NCBI GenBank assembly: GCA_002506175.1
Contig: DAXB01000084.1
Coordinates: 1-6,381 of the forward strand
DNA length: 6,381 nt
Direction: 5' to 3'
Source of the DNA: Methanomassiliicoccaceae archaeon UBA113
GTDB lineage: Archaea > Thermoplasmatota > Thermoplasmata > Methanomassiliicoccales > Methanomethylophilaceae
Within the stretch, counting starts at the first letter, position 1; each line of letters opens with the position of its first letter. Position numbers and translations under genes: made by a program. This document shows, one piece after another, positions 5,733 through 6,381 of this stretch. The notes beneath the pieces are model-generated. The model was not told the DNA's origin and ran no database searches. It worked only from the letters and a program-made list of their open reading frames with translations.

Positions 5733-6293
5733 TCAGTTTTCATCGACGAGATCTGGCTCGTCGATGAAGCACTCCCTGAGGCTGATGACACACCAGGTAA
5801 CAAGGAGTCCGAGGATGAATCCGAGGATGGACCATACACAGAGGACTGCTGCGAGAAGACAGCATGCGACTGCGATCATCCACTTGATGCGCTTCTTCAC
5901 AAGGACTGCGGAGATTGCTGCGAGGATTCCGCTTGCGAGCATCATGTATCCGAACCATGTAATGTAGTTCAGGACGTCCTGCTGGGTGACGACCCAACCG
6001 AGGGACTTGATGTACTGCTGGAACTCGGGACTGTTGAAGATTGTCGAGGCGAGTGTTCCTGCCTGGAGAAGTCCTGCGAGTGCTCCGATGATTGCAAAGA
6101 TTGCGTAGATTCCGATCATGAACGAGACCCAAGTCGAGGAGTTGATCTTCATAATCTCCTCGAACTCTGCCTCATTCTGCCTGAATTTTGCTTCTGCGTC
6201 GGTTCCTGCAACGACCTGTCCGCATGACGAACAGAACTGTGCGTTGATAGGGAGCTCCGCTCCGCATTTTGTACAGAATTTTTTATCTGTCAT
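5733..6293 (-). CDS. zinc-ribbon multi-pass membrane protein
   Basis: A 186-residue protein with an N-terminal double-CxxC zinc ribbon (FCTKCG and FCSSCG; C7, C10, C21, C24) of the zinc_ribbon_2 type. A charged, likely helical linker follows (about 32-50), then a membrane domain. Hydrophobic segments lie at about 55-78 and 111-132, and a long stretch at about 137-171 that is probably two short helices or a hairpin. The tail is acidic (IDEPDLVDEN). The ribbon most likely sits in the cytoplasm. Function is unknown; proteins of this plan are common in archaea and are usually annotated as hypothetical. No Shine-Dalgarno precedes the ATG, and a T/A-rich element about 27 bases upstream fits a leaderless start. 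A hairpin/U-tract terminator follows, so it is a single-gene unit. The open frame on the opposite strand is acidic and cysteine-rich, as expected from the antisense of a membrane gene. Confidence 0.85.
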   Translation of the reverse strand: MTDKKFCTKCGAELPINAQFCSSCGQVVAGTDAEAKFRQNEAEFEEIMKINSSTWVSFMIGIYAIFAIIGALAGLLQAGTLASTIFNSPEFQQYIKSLGWVVTQQDVLNYITWFGYMMLASGILAAISAVLVKKRIKWMIAVACCLLAAVLCVWSILGFILGLLVTWCVISLRECFIDEPDLVDEN

Positions 6294-6316
6294 GATAAGC
6301 CAATCGCACCATACAG

Positions 6317-6324
6317 TTAAAAAA
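6317..6324 (-). promoter_or_regulatory. TATA-like element for the zinc-ribbon gene
   Basis: Read on the minus strand as TTTTTTAA, centred about 27 bases upstream of the ATG at 6293. It is a weaker match than the other two TATA boxes, but its position is right for a leaderless transcript. The remaining bases to 6381 hold no ORF of note. Confidence 0.45.
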
Positions 6325-6381
6325 CAATACTATGGAAAACACGCCACTAATGATTCTAGCCTCTTTCTGAAAAACAGTGGG

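Noticed and set aside
5613..6227. Plus-strand ORF of 204 codons, acidic and cysteine-rich
   Set aside because: It is the mirror of the hydrophobic zinc-ribbon membrane gene; antisense of membrane-helix codons gives such D/E/C-rich sequence. It also runs through the terminator hairpin.
6332..6370. Plus-strand 12-codon ORF near the right edge
   Set aside because: Too short, no motif and no promoter; expected by chance.
1..6381. CRISPR array, tRNA or rRNA gene, insertion sequence, toxin-antitoxin or defence island
   Set aside because: No regular repeats, cloverleaf, transposase or terminal inverted repeats were seen; the ATPase and zinc proteins alone do not justify a defence-system claim.

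Overview
The window looks archaeal, most likely Thermoplasmata and possibly a gut or wetland Methanomassiliicoccales methanogen. The signs are an archaeal-type Lhr helicase with a C-terminal four-cysteine zinc site, TATA boxes placed about 25 bases before start codons (leaderless-style promoters), few Shine-Dalgarno sequences, and a DUF4143-type ATPase of the kind often found in many copies in such genomes. All five long genes end in TGA and none in TAG, which fits a pyrrolysine-using lineage but does not prove it. The lineage is inference; no rRNA or other marker gene is present.

Layout: (1) 1-67 holds the probable tail of an upstream gene and a GC-rich hairpin with a T-run that touches the next start codon. 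(2) 68-2812 (+) is a full-length Lhr-family helicase. (3) 2814-4111 (-) is a two-gene operon: an RlmE/FtsJ-type rRNA 2'-O-methyltransferase, then a fumarylacetoacetate hydrolase-family enzyme, joined by an ATGA stop/start overlap. Its end faces the helicase end with one base between the stop codons. (4) 4112-4299 is an AT-rich divergent promoter region with two good TATA boxes and short palindromes. (5) 4300-5594 (+) is an AAA_14/DUF4143 ATPase split by one missing base near 5025. (6) 5584-5688 (+) is a possible 34-residue CxxC microprotein overlapping the end of the ATPase gene. (7) 5680-5715 is a hairpin/U-tract terminator, followed by 5733-6293 (-), a zinc-ribbon membrane protein with its own upstream TATA-like element.

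The helicase and the methyltransferase both belong to nucleic-acid or RNA maintenance, but they sit on opposite strands and no shared pathway can be shown. The hydrolase looks like a translationally coupled metabolic passenger. The ATPase, microprotein and zinc-ribbon membrane protein form a more accessory-looking right half. I see no CRISPR array, tRNA, rRNA, insertion sequence or clear defence system. The observations most worth checking are the ATPase frameshift, the overlapping CxxC microprotein, and the promoter architecture.
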